Below, piece by piece: positions 1 through 16,569 of a DNA stretch of 24,174 nt. The position numbers and the translations under genes are program-made. This DNA is from Deinococcus sp. Lineage in GTDB: Bacteria; Deinococcota; Deinococci; Deinococcales; Deinococcaceae. Position 1 is the stretch's first letter; every line of letters begins with the position of its first letter. The notes beneath the pieces are model-generated. The model saw nothing but the letters and a program-made list of their open reading frames with translations. It was not told the origin of the DNA and did no database searches. The stretch is taken from NCBI RefSeq assembly GCF_018260555.1, contig NZ_JAGLBB010000050.1:1-24174 (forward strand), written 5' to 3'.

Positions 1-855
1 GGCCGCCGTGACCGCCGTGCGGCCCTCCAGCGCCGCCAGGGCGCAGGCGGCGCGGTACAGCACCAGATCGGCGCGCAGGCTGCGCACGCCGGCCGCCGCC
101 GCGTGATCGGCTATGCGGATCAGCAGCGCGTCCGGGACGGTCACGAGCGCCAGCCGCCCACGCGCCGCGCTCAGGCGGGCGTGCAGGTCCGCCTCTGCCC
201 CCGCCCAGCTGCGCGTGAACACGGCGGGGTCGGCGTCGAAGGCCAGGCGGCGGCGCACGATCTCGGCCCGCTCGCCCGGCGCGGTGGGCGCCTGCACGTC
301 CACGCACAGCCCGAATCGGTCCAGGAACTGCGGGCGCAGGTTACCCTCCTCGGGGTTCATGCTGCCCACCAGCGCGAAGCGGGCGGGCGCGGTGACGCTC
401 AGGCCGTCGCGTTCCACGCGGTGCACGCCCATCGCGGCGGCGTCCAGCAGCACGTCCACCAGGTGGTCGGGCAGCAGGTTCACCTCGTCGATGTACAGCA
501 CGCCCCCGTGCGCCTGCGCGATCAATCCCGGTTTCAGGCGCGCCTCGCCCCGCAGGGCCGCGTCGAGATCCAGCGTGCCCACCACGCGCTCCTCGCCCGC
601 GCCGAGCGGCAGGTTCACGAACGGGGCCGCGCCGTCCGTGTGCCCCGCAGGCCCCTGCGCGTGCGCTGGAAGCAGGGCCGCCAGCGCCCGCGCAGACGTG
701 CTTTTCGCCGCGCCCCGGTCCCCCCGGATCAGCAGGCCCCCCAGCGCGGGCGACACGGCCAGCAGGCTCAGCGCCAGCGTCAGGTCCGGCTGGTGCGCCA
801 CCGCCGAGAGTGGAAACAGCGGCGCGGCGTCCGGAGGGGGTCCGGAGGGGGTCAC
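1..855 (-). CDS. chlI: ChlI/BchI-like magnesium/cobalt-chelatase AAA+ ATPase subunit, 3' end cut by window edge
   Basis: 285 residues are visible and the frame stays open to the window edge, so the C-terminus is missing. Seen: a Walker A region GDRGAAKST at residues 45-53, Walker B LYIDEVN with D123-E124, and a following GSMNPEEGNLRPQFLDRF segment typical of the ChlI/BchI AAA+ family. In that family the ATPase powers metal insertion by a large chelatase subunit. CobN lies just upstream, so a role as the ATPase partner of cobaltochelatase is inferred; a ChlD-like part may follow outside the window. I chose the GTG at 855 because the N-terminus then resembles the family and it begins 20 nt past the toxin stop. 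A duplicated 11-nt GC-rich unit (830-851) covers the first codons, so the start is less certain than the gene. Confidence 0.88.
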   Translation of the reverse strand, partial: MTPSGPPPDAAPLFPLSAVAHQPDLTLALSLLAVSPALGGLLIRGDRGAAKSTSARALAALLPAHAQGPAGHTDGAAPFVNLPLGAGEERVVGTLDLDAALRGEARLKPGLIAQAHGGVLYIDEVNLLPDHLVDVLLDAAAMGVHRVERDGLSVTAPARFALVGSMNPEEGNLRPQFLDRFGLCVDVQAPTAPGERAEIVRRRLAFDADPAVFTRSWAGAEADLHARLSAARGRLALVTVPDALLIRIADHAAAAGVRSLRADLVLYRAACALAALEGRTAVTAA

Positions 856-874
856 GCCGCCCCCGTGAAGCGCA

Positions 875-1270
875 TCATGGGGGCGGCAGGACCGGGGCGT
901 GGGCGTAGGCCGTGATGCTGGCGTCCACCGTCATCAGCGTGAGCCCATGCTCGGTGGCCTGCGCGACCAGCATGCGGTCGAAGGGGTCGCGGTGATCCCA
1001 GTCGAGCGCTCCGGCCCGGACCGCGTGGGCCGGGGAGATGTCGATCACCTTGGCTCCGAGTCGGGCGGCGACCGCGTGGAAATCCAGCAGCAGCGGAGCG
1101 GCTTCCGGGAGGCGGCCGCTGCGGTGTTTGATCGAGAGTTCCCAGGCGGTCGCGGCGCTCAGGATCAAACGGTTGCGGGAATCGAGGAGCGTGGTCTGCC
1201 ACGCCCCCGGCAGCAGCGCCGGCTGAAGGGTCGCCCACAGCAGAATGTGGGTGTCGAGCAGCAGGTTCAC
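875..1270 (-). CDS. vapC: PIN-domain toxin, VapC-like
   Basis: 131 residues, the usual length of a single PIN domain. The N-terminus MNLLLDTHILLW carries the first acidic residue (D6); E44, D95 (in HRDPFDRMLVAQA) and D116 complete the acidic set expected of PIN RNases. The HRDPFDR block is typical of the VapC subgroup paired with Phd/YefM antitoxins. In this family the toxin is an RNase that cleaves structured RNA such as tRNA; the target here is unknown. The GTG start at 1270 overlaps the antitoxin stop by 4 nt (GTGA), indicating translational coupling. The pair sits between cobN and the chelatase ATPase, an unusual place for a toxin-antitoxin module. Confidence 0.88.
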   Translation of the reverse strand: MNLLLDTHILLWATLQPALLPGAWQTTLLDSRNRLILSAATAWELSIKHRSGRLPEAAPLLLDFHAVAARLGAKVIDISPAHAVRAGALDWDHRDPFDRMLVAQATEHGLTLMTVDASITAYAHAPVLPPP

Positions 1271-1509
1271 TCCCAGTCCGCCTGTTCCTCGGCGGACAGG
1301 GGGCGCAGGGATTCGTGCGCGAAGGCCGCGCCGACCTGAACGGTTCCGGCCAGGAATCCGAGTTCACGCGCCGTGGCGGGCGCCAGTGGAACCAGTCGGG
1401 CGTACGGCTTTCCGGCCTTGGCGAGAATGATCTCCTCGCCGGCGTGGGCGCGGTCCACGAGGCGGGACAGTTGCGTTTTGGCGGCGTGGATGTTGACAGT
1501 CTCCGGCAT
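1267..1509 (-). CDS. vapB: Phd/YefM-family antitoxin, VapB-like
   Basis: 80 residues. The N-terminal MPETVNIHAAKTQLSRLVDRAHAGEEIILAKAGKPYARLVPL is the typical Phd/YefM DNA-binding fold: a short strand, the AKTQLSRL helix, the G-E-I-I hairpin and the G-KP-ARLVPL strand. The C-terminal part is acidic (ending EEQADWE), as expected for the toxin-neutralising tail. The ATG at 1509 has no Shine-Dalgarno but has TAAGCT (TANNNT) 6 nt upstream, which fits a leaderless transcript. The start region lies at the edge of a perfect 20-bp palindrome, so autorepression by antitoxin or complex is likely. The gap to the cobN stop is 43 nt. Confidence 0.87.
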   Translation of the reverse strand: MPETVNIHAAKTQLSRLVDRAHAGEEIILAKAGKPYARLVPLAPATARELGFLAGTVQVGAAFAHESLRPLSAEEQADWE

Positions 1510-1527
1510 GGACTAAGCTTAGTCCAT
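1508..1527. promoter_or_regulatory. 20-bp perfect palindrome: probable toxin-antitoxin operator with embedded -10
   Basis: ATGGACTAAGCTTAGTCCAT is a perfect palindrome. Read on the minus strand it contains TAAGCT exactly 6 nt before the antitoxin ATG, matching the TANNNT -10 motif seen before leaderless genes in Deinococcus. Antitoxins of the Phd family bind palindromes over their own promoters, so operator function is a well-founded inference. No convincing -35 is visible. Confidence 0.65.
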
Positions 1528-1552
1528 ACAGGGCGGTTCAGGGTGACACGGC

Positions 1553-5937
<4,385 letters not shown>

Positions 5938-5941
<4 letters not shown>

Positions 5942-6606
5942 GGCGTCACGTCCGTGTCGTACACGCGCAGCGGTCGGCGGCGCGCCCAACCGCTCTTTTC
6001 CAGCAGCGGAGCGTCCAGGCTCAGGGCGGGCCAGCCCAGGCACAGGTACGCCAGCGGGCGGCCGGGCGGCAGGTCCAGCCGCTCACGCAGGTCCTGGCCG
6101 TCCACCAGGCTCAGCCAGCCCAGGCCCAGGCCTTCGGCGGTGGCGGCCAGCCACGCCAGCGTGACCGCGCAGGCCACACTGGCTTCCAGCATGCCGCTCA
6201 GCCCGCCGGTCCCCAGGGTCGGGCCGTCCGGCGGGTCGAGACTGACCAGCAGGCCCAGCGGTGCGTCCAGGATGCCCTCGAGTTTCAGGGTGTCGTACAG
6301 CGCGCGGCGCTCGCCGCTGAAGCTCAGGCGTTCCTGGGCGCGCACCTGCACGAAACTGGCGTGCACCTGTGCCCGGCGCGCCGGATCGCGGATCACCGTG
6401 ACCTGCCACGGTTGGCTCAGGCCCACGCTGGGAGCCACACGGAAGGCGTCCAGCACGCGTGCCAGCAGCTCAGGCGGAACCGGATCAGGCCGGAAGTGCC
6501 GGTGGTCGCGGCGGGCCTCCATGACCCGCCACAGGGCCGCGCGGTCCGGCGCGCTCACAGGAGCGGAAGGGGCTGCGGAGGTGGGGACGGCCGGAGGAAC
6601 GCTCAC
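5938..6606 (-). CDS. bluB: BluB, 5,6-dimethylbenzimidazole synthase (nitroreductase fold)
   Basis: 222 residues, normal for BluB. It fragments reduced FMN with O2 to make DMB, the lower ligand of cobalamin. Diagnostic stretches: RRDHRHFRPDPVPPELLARVL near the N-terminus, APSVGLSQPWQVTVI (BluB-like rather than a generic nitroreductase), and the C-terminal PLAYLCLGWPA. The GTG start at 6606 overlaps the permease stop (GTGA), and its own stop overlaps the cobN GTG. The first ~20 residues are Pro/Ala-rich and non-conserved, so a later start cannot be excluded. The reaction needs oxygen, so the host lives at least partly aerobically even though several ring-building enzymes belong to the anaerobic series. 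Confidence 0.9.
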
Positions 6607-7622
6607 GCCGCGCCCGCCCGTTTGCGGCGCAGGACGGCCGCCAGGAACAGCAGCCCCGCCGCGCCGGTCAGGCCAAAGCCCAGCGGCGCGAGGTCCAGCA
6701 GCTCCAGTGCGCGCAGACCCGACAGTGCCGGGAAGTGCTCGGCGGCCCAGGCGCCCAGCGTGACCACGCCCACAACCAGCGCCACCAGTCCCGACAGGCC
6801 GGTCACGAGCAGGTTGTACGTGCGCCGGGCGCCGGGCCGGTCGAGCGCCCAGCCGTACGCGTGCGTCATGAAGGCGCCATTTAAGGTGTCGAACAGGGTC
6901 ATGCCCGCCCCGAACAGCAGCGGCAGCGCCAGGACGCCCGCCCAGCCGAGCGACTGCTGCCCGGCCTGCCCGGCCAGGGCCAGCAGCGCGACCTCGCTGG
7001 CCGTGTCAAAGCCCAGGCCCATCAGGAAGCCCAGCGGCATGACCTGCCAGGGGCGGGTGATCAGGCGGGTCAGGGGCGCGATCAGCCGCGCCAGCAGGCC
7101 GCCGTGATGATGCCCGTGATCCCCGTGCCCTTCGGGTGCGCCGCGCAGCATCCGGGCGGCGGCGCTCAGATTCAGGGTCGCCACGACCAGCAGGTACGCC
7201 CCGGCCACGAACGGCCCCACCCACCCGCCGACCGTGCCGAGCTGACCGTGCGTGCCCAGCAGCGCCCCGCCGATCAGGGCCGCGGCGACCGCCATCAGCA
7301 GCACCACGCCCGAGTGCCCCAGACTGAAGTACAGGCCCACGCCGTACGCGGGGCGGCCCAGCGTCAGCAGGCGCCGCACGGTGTTGTCGATCACGGCGAT
7401 GTGATCGGCGTCCCAGGCGTGCCGCACGCCGAACAGGTACGCACTCAGGCCCAGGCCCCACAGCAGCGGCTGCCCCGGCGCGGACAGCGCGAGCAGGCAC
7501 AGGCCCGCCGCGTGCAGGGCCAGTACGGCCAGCAGGAACGGCGCGGAGCGGCGCACGCTGTGCCGCACGGTCAGGGGCGCCCCCGGAGCGCGAAGAGCGG
7601 TCGGAGCGTCCATGTTCATCAT
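6603..7622 (-). CDS. nicT: NiCoT-family cobalt/nickel permease (HoxN/NixA/NicT type)
   Basis: 339 residues with about eight hydrophobic segments. The signature RHAWDADHIAVIDN (residues ~67-80) contains the HX4DH metal-selectivity motif in helix II. Other family motifs are SLGHSGVVLLMAV, MGLGFDTASEVALLAL and FGAGMTLFDTLNGAFMTHAYGWAL. A His-rich loop (EGHGDHGHHHG) lies midway. It imports Co2+ and/or Ni2+ across the inner membrane; its place among corrin genes points to cobalt. Start chosen at 7622, giving an ATGA overlap with cobW; an ATG one codon later (7619) is equally possible. Confidence 0.93.
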   Translation of the reverse strand: MMNMDAPTALRAPGAPLTVRHSVRRSAPFLLAVLALHAAGLCLLALSAPGQPLLWGLGLSAYLFGVRHAWDADHIAVIDNTVRRLLTLGRPAYGVGLYFSLGHSGVVLLMAVAAALIGGALLGTHGQLGTVGGWVGPFVAGAYLLVVATLNLSAAARMLRGAPEGHGDHGHHHGGLLARLIAPLTRLITRPWQVMPLGFLMGLGFDTASEVALLALAGQAGQQSLGWAGVLALPLLFGAGMTLFDTLNGAFMTHAYGWALDRPGARRTYNLLVTGLSGLVALVVGVVTLGAWAAEHFPALSGLRALELLDLAPLGFGLTGAAGLLFLAAVLRRKRAGAA

Positions 7623-8733
7623 TCCCACCGCTGCGGCAGGGCCCGGCCCAGCGCTTCCGTGACCTTCTTGCGGCTCACGTGATACCCGATGAACACCAGT
7701 TCGTTCGGTGCGTCCGGCCGCGCCGGGGCGGGGGTCAGCTCGACCCGCGAGCGCACGGCCTGCACCGCGTGCCGTTGCCCGGCGGCGTCGGTCACGAACC
7801 CCTTGACGCGCAGCACCGGGAACACCCGCGCCACGTTCCGTACGGCGGTCGCCAGCGCCTGCGGGTCCTGCGCGCCCGAGCCGGTCAGCCGGAACGACTG
7901 CCAGCCCGGGTCATGCTCGTGAAAGTGCTGGTGCGTGCCCAGGCTGTGCACGTGCGCGTCCAGGTCCCCGTGCGAGTGACCGTCCAGGCCGGTGTGGTCG
8001 TGCAGCGGGCCGCTCAGGTCGCCGGGAGCGCCGCTGACCGGCGCGTGGTGCGCGGCGCGGCGGGCGCCGTGCAGGTTCAGGCCCAGCGTGAGTTGCGTGT
8101 CCAGCCGCGCGTCGTGCGCCAGTTCCAGGAAGCGCACGCGCGGCGCGCGGTGACGCACGTCCGCCTCGGCCTGCAACAGCTGCGCGTCGTTCAGGTCGCC
8201 GATCTTGTTCAGGACCGCCACGTCCGCGAATTCCAGCTGCGCGTCGAACACCTGCGCGGCGCTGCGGGCCAGTGGACTGGGAACAGCCGGGTTCAGGCCG
8301 TCCGGGTCGAAAGCCCCCTCCAGCAGCAGCGGCGTGTCCACGACGACCAGCGTGGCGTCCAGGGTAAAGGCGTCCGCGAAGACCGGGTCCTGCAGGGCGA
8401 CCATCACAGCGGTCGGGGCGGCCAGCCCGCTCGTCTCGATCAGCACGTGGTCGAAGGCGTGGCGCCGGTCGAGGAGGGCGCGCAGGGTGCGGCGAAAGGC
8501 GTCGTCGTCGCCTCCGTAGGCGAGCAGGCCGCCGCTCACGTCGAACAGTTCCACACCGTCCTCGCGGCTCAGCAGGGCCCCGTCGATGCTGACCTCCCCG
8601 AACTCGTTGACGATCACGGCCAGCGTGCGGTCGTGCGTCTGGCGCAGCAGGTTGTTCAGCAGGGTGGTCTTGCCGCTGCCCAGGAAACCAGACATCAACG
8701 TGACGGGCGTGCGGAAGGTGGTGTCAGGGAGGT

Positions 8734-8737
<4 letters not shown>
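7619..8737 (-). CDS. cobW: CobW-family (COG0523) GTPase metallochaperone lacking the CxCC motif
   Basis: 372 residues. Walker A GFLGSGKTT is at 17-25, VIVNEFGEVSIDGAL follows, VLIETSGLAAP is the Walker B/switch region, and NKIG (177-180) stands where NKxD is expected. A His-rich stretch (246-275) separates the G domain from the C-terminal CobW_C domain (FPVLRVKGFV...). COG0523 proteins are metal chaperones, and CobW is linked to cobalt supply for CobN. Oddity: the family's metal-binding GCxCC is replaced by GGLLAYGG (residues 69-76), so no cysteine ligands remain there. It overlaps cobJK and nicT by ATGA. Confidence 0.92.
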
Positions 8738-10445
<1,708 letters not shown>

Positions 10446-10449
<4 letters not shown>

Positions 10450-11282
10450 GCGGTGGTCTCCGGGGGGCGGGAAGGGGTTGGGGCGTGCGGTCCGTCACGG
10501 ACGACGGCGACCGTCACGCCGTTCAGCGCCAGGCGGGGGAACAGCAGTTCGCCGCGCGGACTGGCGATCAGGGCGCAGGGTTCACTGACACCGGACAGGC
10601 CCACGCTACGCTGCACCCACTCGCTGGGGTGGGTCACGAAGGGCCGCGCCTGCACGTCGGCGTGCGCGATGATCCGCAGCGGCAGCGCGTGCCGGTCGCA
10701 AAAGGCGTTCAGGCCCGGCTCGTCCGCCTTCAGGTCCACGGTGGCGACCTCGCGCACGTCGTCCAGCGCGTGCCCGGCCCGCGTCAGGGCCTGGGTCACG
10801 GCGGCGGCAATGCGGTCCTCGGGCACGCCGCGGCGGCAGCCGACGCCCAGGGTCAGGGGCCGGGTCGCCTCGCTGGCGGTCGTGATGACCGGCGCCGCCC
10901 CGCAGGCCCGCGCGACCGCGTACGCCAGGGCGTTCCCGCCCCCCTCATGCCCGCCCAGAATGGGAATGACGTGCCGGGCGGCGTCGTCAAGCACGAGCAC
11001 GGCCGGGTCGCGGGTCTTGTCGGCCGGCAGGCCCGACAGGAAGCGCACGGCGATCCCGGCCGCGCCGATCAGCACCCAGGCCCGCGCGCCGGGGTACGCG
11101 GCCCGGAAGGCGTCCTGCTGCCGGCCCAGCGTCCAGGGGCGGTACACGGTCACGCGGCGGCCTGGGCCGCTCAGTGCGCGCTCCAGCCTAGCGGCCAGCC
11201 CGACCGCGCCCGCTTGCACCGGCCAGATGCCCACGTCCGGCAGACGCACGCCCGGCCGTCGCGTGTCCGGCGCGGCGGTCAC
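10446..11282 (-). CDS. cbiG: CbiG, cobalt-precorrin-5A hydrolase
   Basis: 278 residues from the GTG at 11282, which overlaps the cobM stop (GTGA). CbiG opens the delta-lactone and releases acetaldehyde from cobalt-precorrin-5A in the anaerobic route. Seen: GAAGIAVRFLSG, ILGGHEGGGNALAYAVA, PLTLGVGCRRGVPEDRI, VATVDLKADEPGL and SVGLSGVSEPCAL, the order of conserved blocks in CbiG N-terminal and C-terminal domains. Length is slightly below stand-alone CbiG proteins but all blocks are present. Confidence 0.92.
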
Positions 11283-12054
11283 GAGTCCTGACTGTCCGCC
11301 GCGCGGCGGAAGCGGTGCGCGTAGGCCGGGTCGTACAGACGGCTCGGTTCGGTCAGGTCCTGCGGGTCGCCCAGCGCGGGGCTGACCAGCAGCATGGTCG
11401 TCAACGCCCAGTCGCTGAGGGTCAGGTCGGTGAGCAGGGTTCCCAGCGTCGCCTCGTGCCGCCGCTCGTCGGGTTGCGACGCCCGCTGCACCAGCGCCGC
11501 CGGGGTGTGCGGCGGGTAGGCTTCCAGCAGTTCGGTCACGATCTGCGGCAGTTGCCGCCCGCCCAGGAATACGCACAGGCTGGCGCGGTGCGCCGCGAGG
11601 CTGCGCAGGTTCTCGGCGTCCGGCACGGGACTGGCCCGGCCCGACGCGCGGGTCAGGATCACGGTCTGCGTGACGCCCGGCCGGGTCAGTTCCGCGCCCA
11701 GCACTGCCGCACTGGCCGTGAAGGAACTCACGCCCGGCACCACCTCGTACTCGATACCCAGGGACCGCAGGGCGCGCATCTGCTCGGCGGTCGCGCCGTA
11801 GATAGCGGGGTCGCCGCTGTGCACGCGCGCCACGTCCAGCCCGGCCGCCTGCGCACGGCGGTAGATCGCTACCTGCTCGTCCAGGTTCAGCGGCGCGGTA
11901 TTCACGCACTCGGCGTCCGGGTGGGCGTGCTCCAGGACCGCCTCGGGGACCAGCGACCCGGCGTACATGACCAGTGGGCACCCGGCCAGCCGCCGCGCGC
12001 CGCGCAGCGTGATCAGGTCCGGCGCTCCAGGACCCGCCCCGATGAAGTACACCT

Positions 12055-12058
<4 letters not shown>
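11279..12058 (-). CDS. cobM: CobM/CbiF, precorrin-4 C11-methyltransferase
   Basis: 259 residues from the GTG at 12058, overlapping cobI as GTGA. Seen: VKVYFIGAGPGAPDLITLRGARRL at the N-terminus (SAM methylase glycine motif), YAGSLVPEAVL, ARVHSGDPAIYGATAEQMRAL, YEVVPGVSSFTASAAVLGAELTRPGVTQTVILTRASGR and ALVQRASQPDERR. These are specific to CobM/CbiF, which methylates C11 of precorrin-4. Intact and of normal length. Confidence 0.95.
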
Positions 12059-12842
<784 letters not shown>

Positions 12843-12846
<4 letters not shown>

Positions 12847-14071
12847 AGGGTTCCTCCGTCTGAATGGGGGTTGGAAAGGGTGCCGGGAGGGAAGGTGGCG
12901 GTGCTCTCGTCGGCCAGCGCGCGTCCATCGAGCGCGAACAGCGCCACGCGCACGAACGGCAGTAACGGCGCGCGCCCGTGCAGGCAGGCGGCCACGTCAC
13001 GCGCCACGGCCGCCCACACCTGAGCGGCGCGGCCCGCGCCGACACCGGCCAGCAGGTCCACGCAGGCGTCCACGGTGTTCGCCGCGTGCAGGGCGCCCAC
13101 CAGCGTATCCGGCAGCCCCAGGCGGGCCGCGACGCGGGCAACGGCGTTCATGGCCATGCCGCTGTGGGCGCTGTGGGTGTTCCAGTCGCCGTTGAGCACC
13201 TTGGCCAGCTTTCCGGGATGCCCGGCGACGAGCAGCGGCGGCGCCGTCAGTGGTGGCGCCGTCAATGGTGGCCGGGCCGCGCGCGCCTGTTCCTCCCGCG
13301 CCTCCTGCAACGCTTCTTGCAGGGCGTCCAGCGCGGCGCCCACAAAGTTGCCCATCTGCACCACCGCCAGGGGCGCGGCGCCCAGCGTGTCCCGCGCAAA
13401 GTCACGGCCCAGTTTGCCCGGCGTGAACACCAGCGCGTCCGGGCGGGCGTGCACGGCGACGCGCACGTACACCTCCACCGAGGCCATGTACGCCTCGAGA
13501 CTCATGGGTTCCACCACGCCGGTCGTCCCCAGGATGCTGACGCCGCCCACGATGCCCAGGCGCGGGTTGAAGGTCCGGCGCGCGATCTGCTCGCCGTTCA
13601 CGCAGCCCACCGTCACCGCGAAGGCCTCGTGCCCCGCGACCTCGTGCGCCGCCGCGCGCAGCATGCCGCGCGGACCGGGATTGATGGCCGCCTCGCCCAC
13701 CGGCACGCGAATGCCGGGCGCGGTGACGGTCCCCACGCCCTCCCCGGCGTGAAAGGACATGACCGGCGAGTCCTGCGGCGTCACGCGTACCCAGATCACC
13801 GCGCCGTGCGTGGCGTCCGGGTCGTCCCCGCCGTCCTTCACGACCTCCGCGTACGCTCCGGCGTCGGTGCGGCGCATGGCCCGGACCTCCACGGCCAGCA
13901 GTTCCCCACCGGGCAGCGTGATGTCCACCACGCGCGCCGTCTGGCCGCGCAGGCACAGCAGCGCCGCCTTCAGGGCCGCCGTGGCCGCGCTGCCGGTCGT
14001 GAAGCCGCGCCGCAGTCCGTTGCTGGCAGGCACGCTCAGGTCCAGTCTCGCGGGCGGGGTCACGCTCAGGC

Positions 14072-14075
<4 letters not shown>
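12843..14075 (-). CDS. cbiD: CbiD, cobalt-precorrin-5B C1-methyltransferase
   Basis: 410 residues from the GTG at 14075, overlapping the cbiX-cobH stop as GTGA. Seen: LRRGFTTGSAATAALKAAL, VVKDGGDDPDATHGAVIWV, GEAAINPGPRGMLR, NPRLGIVGGVSILGTTGVVEPMS, FTPGKLGRDFA and HSAHSGMAM, the standard order of CbiD blocks. CbiD is the C1 methyltransferase of the anaerobic pathway, unrelated to aerobic CobF. A Pro-rich insertion RPPLTAPPLTAPPLL is encoded by a 15-nt duplication. The C-terminus extends past the usual end with a hydrophilic tail that may vary. Confidence 0.95.
13240..13269. repeat. 15-nt tandem duplication in cbiD
   Basis: GGCGCCGTCAGTGGT is followed directly by GGCGCCGTCAATGGT (14 of 15 identical), coding for a repeated LTAPP pentapeptide. 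The frame is kept. Confidence 0.88.
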
Positions 14076-15655
<1,580 letters not shown>

Positions 15656-15797
15656 ACGGACTCCGATCGAGTGGTTTGCAAGGACCATTCAATCCGAACG
15701 GATGCGAGTAGAACGGGTAGCAGAGGAACGGATTCCGGGCGTGGAGTTGACGACCAAATGTGGTTCTGGGTTGGCAACGAAACAGACGGAAGCTGTG
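15656..15797. other. 142-bp gene-free gap between cbiE and cbiX-cobH
   Basis: No coding sequence with family features is visible and base composition is less GC-rich than in the flanking genes. It holds the Shine-Dalgarno of cbiX-cobH and three evenly spaced GAACGG hexamers. It may carry a promoter for the downstream operon or be a small dispersed genomic repeat; I cannot decide from one copy. Confidence 0.6.
15696..15731. repeat. Three GAACGG hexamers at an exact 15-nt interval
   Basis: GAACGG occurs at 15696, 15711 and 15726 (CCGTTC on the minus strand). The interval is exactly 15 nt but the bases between them differ, so it is not a simple tandem duplication. It could be an array of protein-binding half-sites or part of a repeat element upstream of cbiX-cobH. 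Confidence 0.55.
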
Positions 15798-16481
15798 TCA
15801 TACCTCTCCCTCTAGGCCGGTCGGCATGGACCGCAGCGCCCGGATCAGCAGGATGCTCATGTCGCTGAAGGTCCGGCCCTCCAGTTCGCCCAGCGTGCCG
15901 GTCCAGGTGGCCTCGGCGCGGGTCAGGTTCTCCCAGACTTCCGTGCGGTGCGCGCTGCTCACGCCGCGTCCCAGCAGGAACGCCGCCACGTCGCCCGGCA
16001 TGAAATCCCACGGGCGGGGAATCACGATGGCGTTGCGCCCCGCGGCCAGCACGTCACGCAGATGCGCCCTGAAGGGGGCCATGTCGCCGCGTCGGTGGAA
16101 GGTCAGGAACGTCGTCTCGTCGAAGCACACGCGCGCGCGGCTGGCAAGCACCTGCGCGGAGCTGATGCCCGGCAGGGTCTGAACCGGGTGGCCGCAGGCC
16201 GTCTCGACCCTCTCCAGGAATTGAAAGCCGCTGAAATGAACGTCGCCCATGAACACGACCACGCAGCGTTTCCCGGCGTGGTGCAGCGCCGCCACCCCGG
16301 CCAGTTGCTCGACCTGATCGCGGTACCCCATGGTGATCACGGTCTGGGTGGTCAGCAATGGACGGATCACGTCCACGACCGCGTCGAACCCCGCGACCAC
16401 GTCCGCGCCGGCAATCAGGTCAGCCCCGCCGCGTGTCAGGAAATCCAGGTGGCCGGGTCCGGCCCCGACGCAGATGATCAC
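15798..16481 (-). CDS. cbiE: CbiE, precorrin-7 (C5)-methyltransferase, without a CbiT domain
   Basis: 227 residues from the GTG at 16481. VIICVGAGPGHLDFLTRGGADLIAGADVVAGF is the N-terminal methylase motif of CbiE; VVFMGDVHFSGF, VQTLPGISSAQVLASR and FLTFHRRGD follow in the expected order. CbiE methylates C5 and C15 chemistry belongs to CbiT; aerobic CobL joins both, but here only the CbiE half exists and no CbiT is in the window. Upstream there is an 88-nt gap after cobO; only a weak G-rich ribosome site precedes the GTG, and the frame extends further upstream, so a longer form is possible. Confidence 0.9.
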   Translation of the reverse strand: MIICVGAGPGHLDFLTRGGADLIAGADVVAGFDAVVDVIRPLLTTQTVITMGYRDQVEQLAGVAALHHAGKRCVVVFMGDVHFSGFQFLERVETACGHPVQTLPGISSAQVLASRARVCFDETTFLTFHRRGDMAPFRAHLRDVLAAGRNAIVIPRPWDFMPGDVAAFLLGRGVSSAHRTEVWENLTRAEATWTGTLGELEGRTFSDMSILLIRALRSMPTGLEGEV

Positions 16482-16532
16482 AGCGCGCCCCCGGAGAGAC
16501 GCGCGTCCCACGAGCCAGGCAAACTCGGGACT

Positions 16533-16562
16533 GGGGAACACAGGTCCGGGGAACACAGAACG
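16533..16562. repeat. 15-nt near-tandem duplication upstream of cbiE
   Basis: GGGGAACACAG recurs at 16533-16543 and 16548-16558, a 15-nt period with diverged last bases. It lies in the gap between cobO and cbiE and could fall in an extended cbiE N-terminus (FPGPVFPSP). Confidence 0.75.
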
Positions 16563-16569
16563 GGGCGCA

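Noticed and set aside
5942..6043. Longer N-terminus for CobN starting at 6043
   Set aside because: It would overlap bluB by about 100 nt with an Arg/Pro-rich shadow-like sequence; the GTG at 5941 gives the GTGA overlap found at every other junction.
7675..7682. TCACGTGA inside cobW, equal to the parS core
   Set aside because: The arms do not match the 18-bp palindrome, it lies in a coding region, and an 8-mer is expected by chance.
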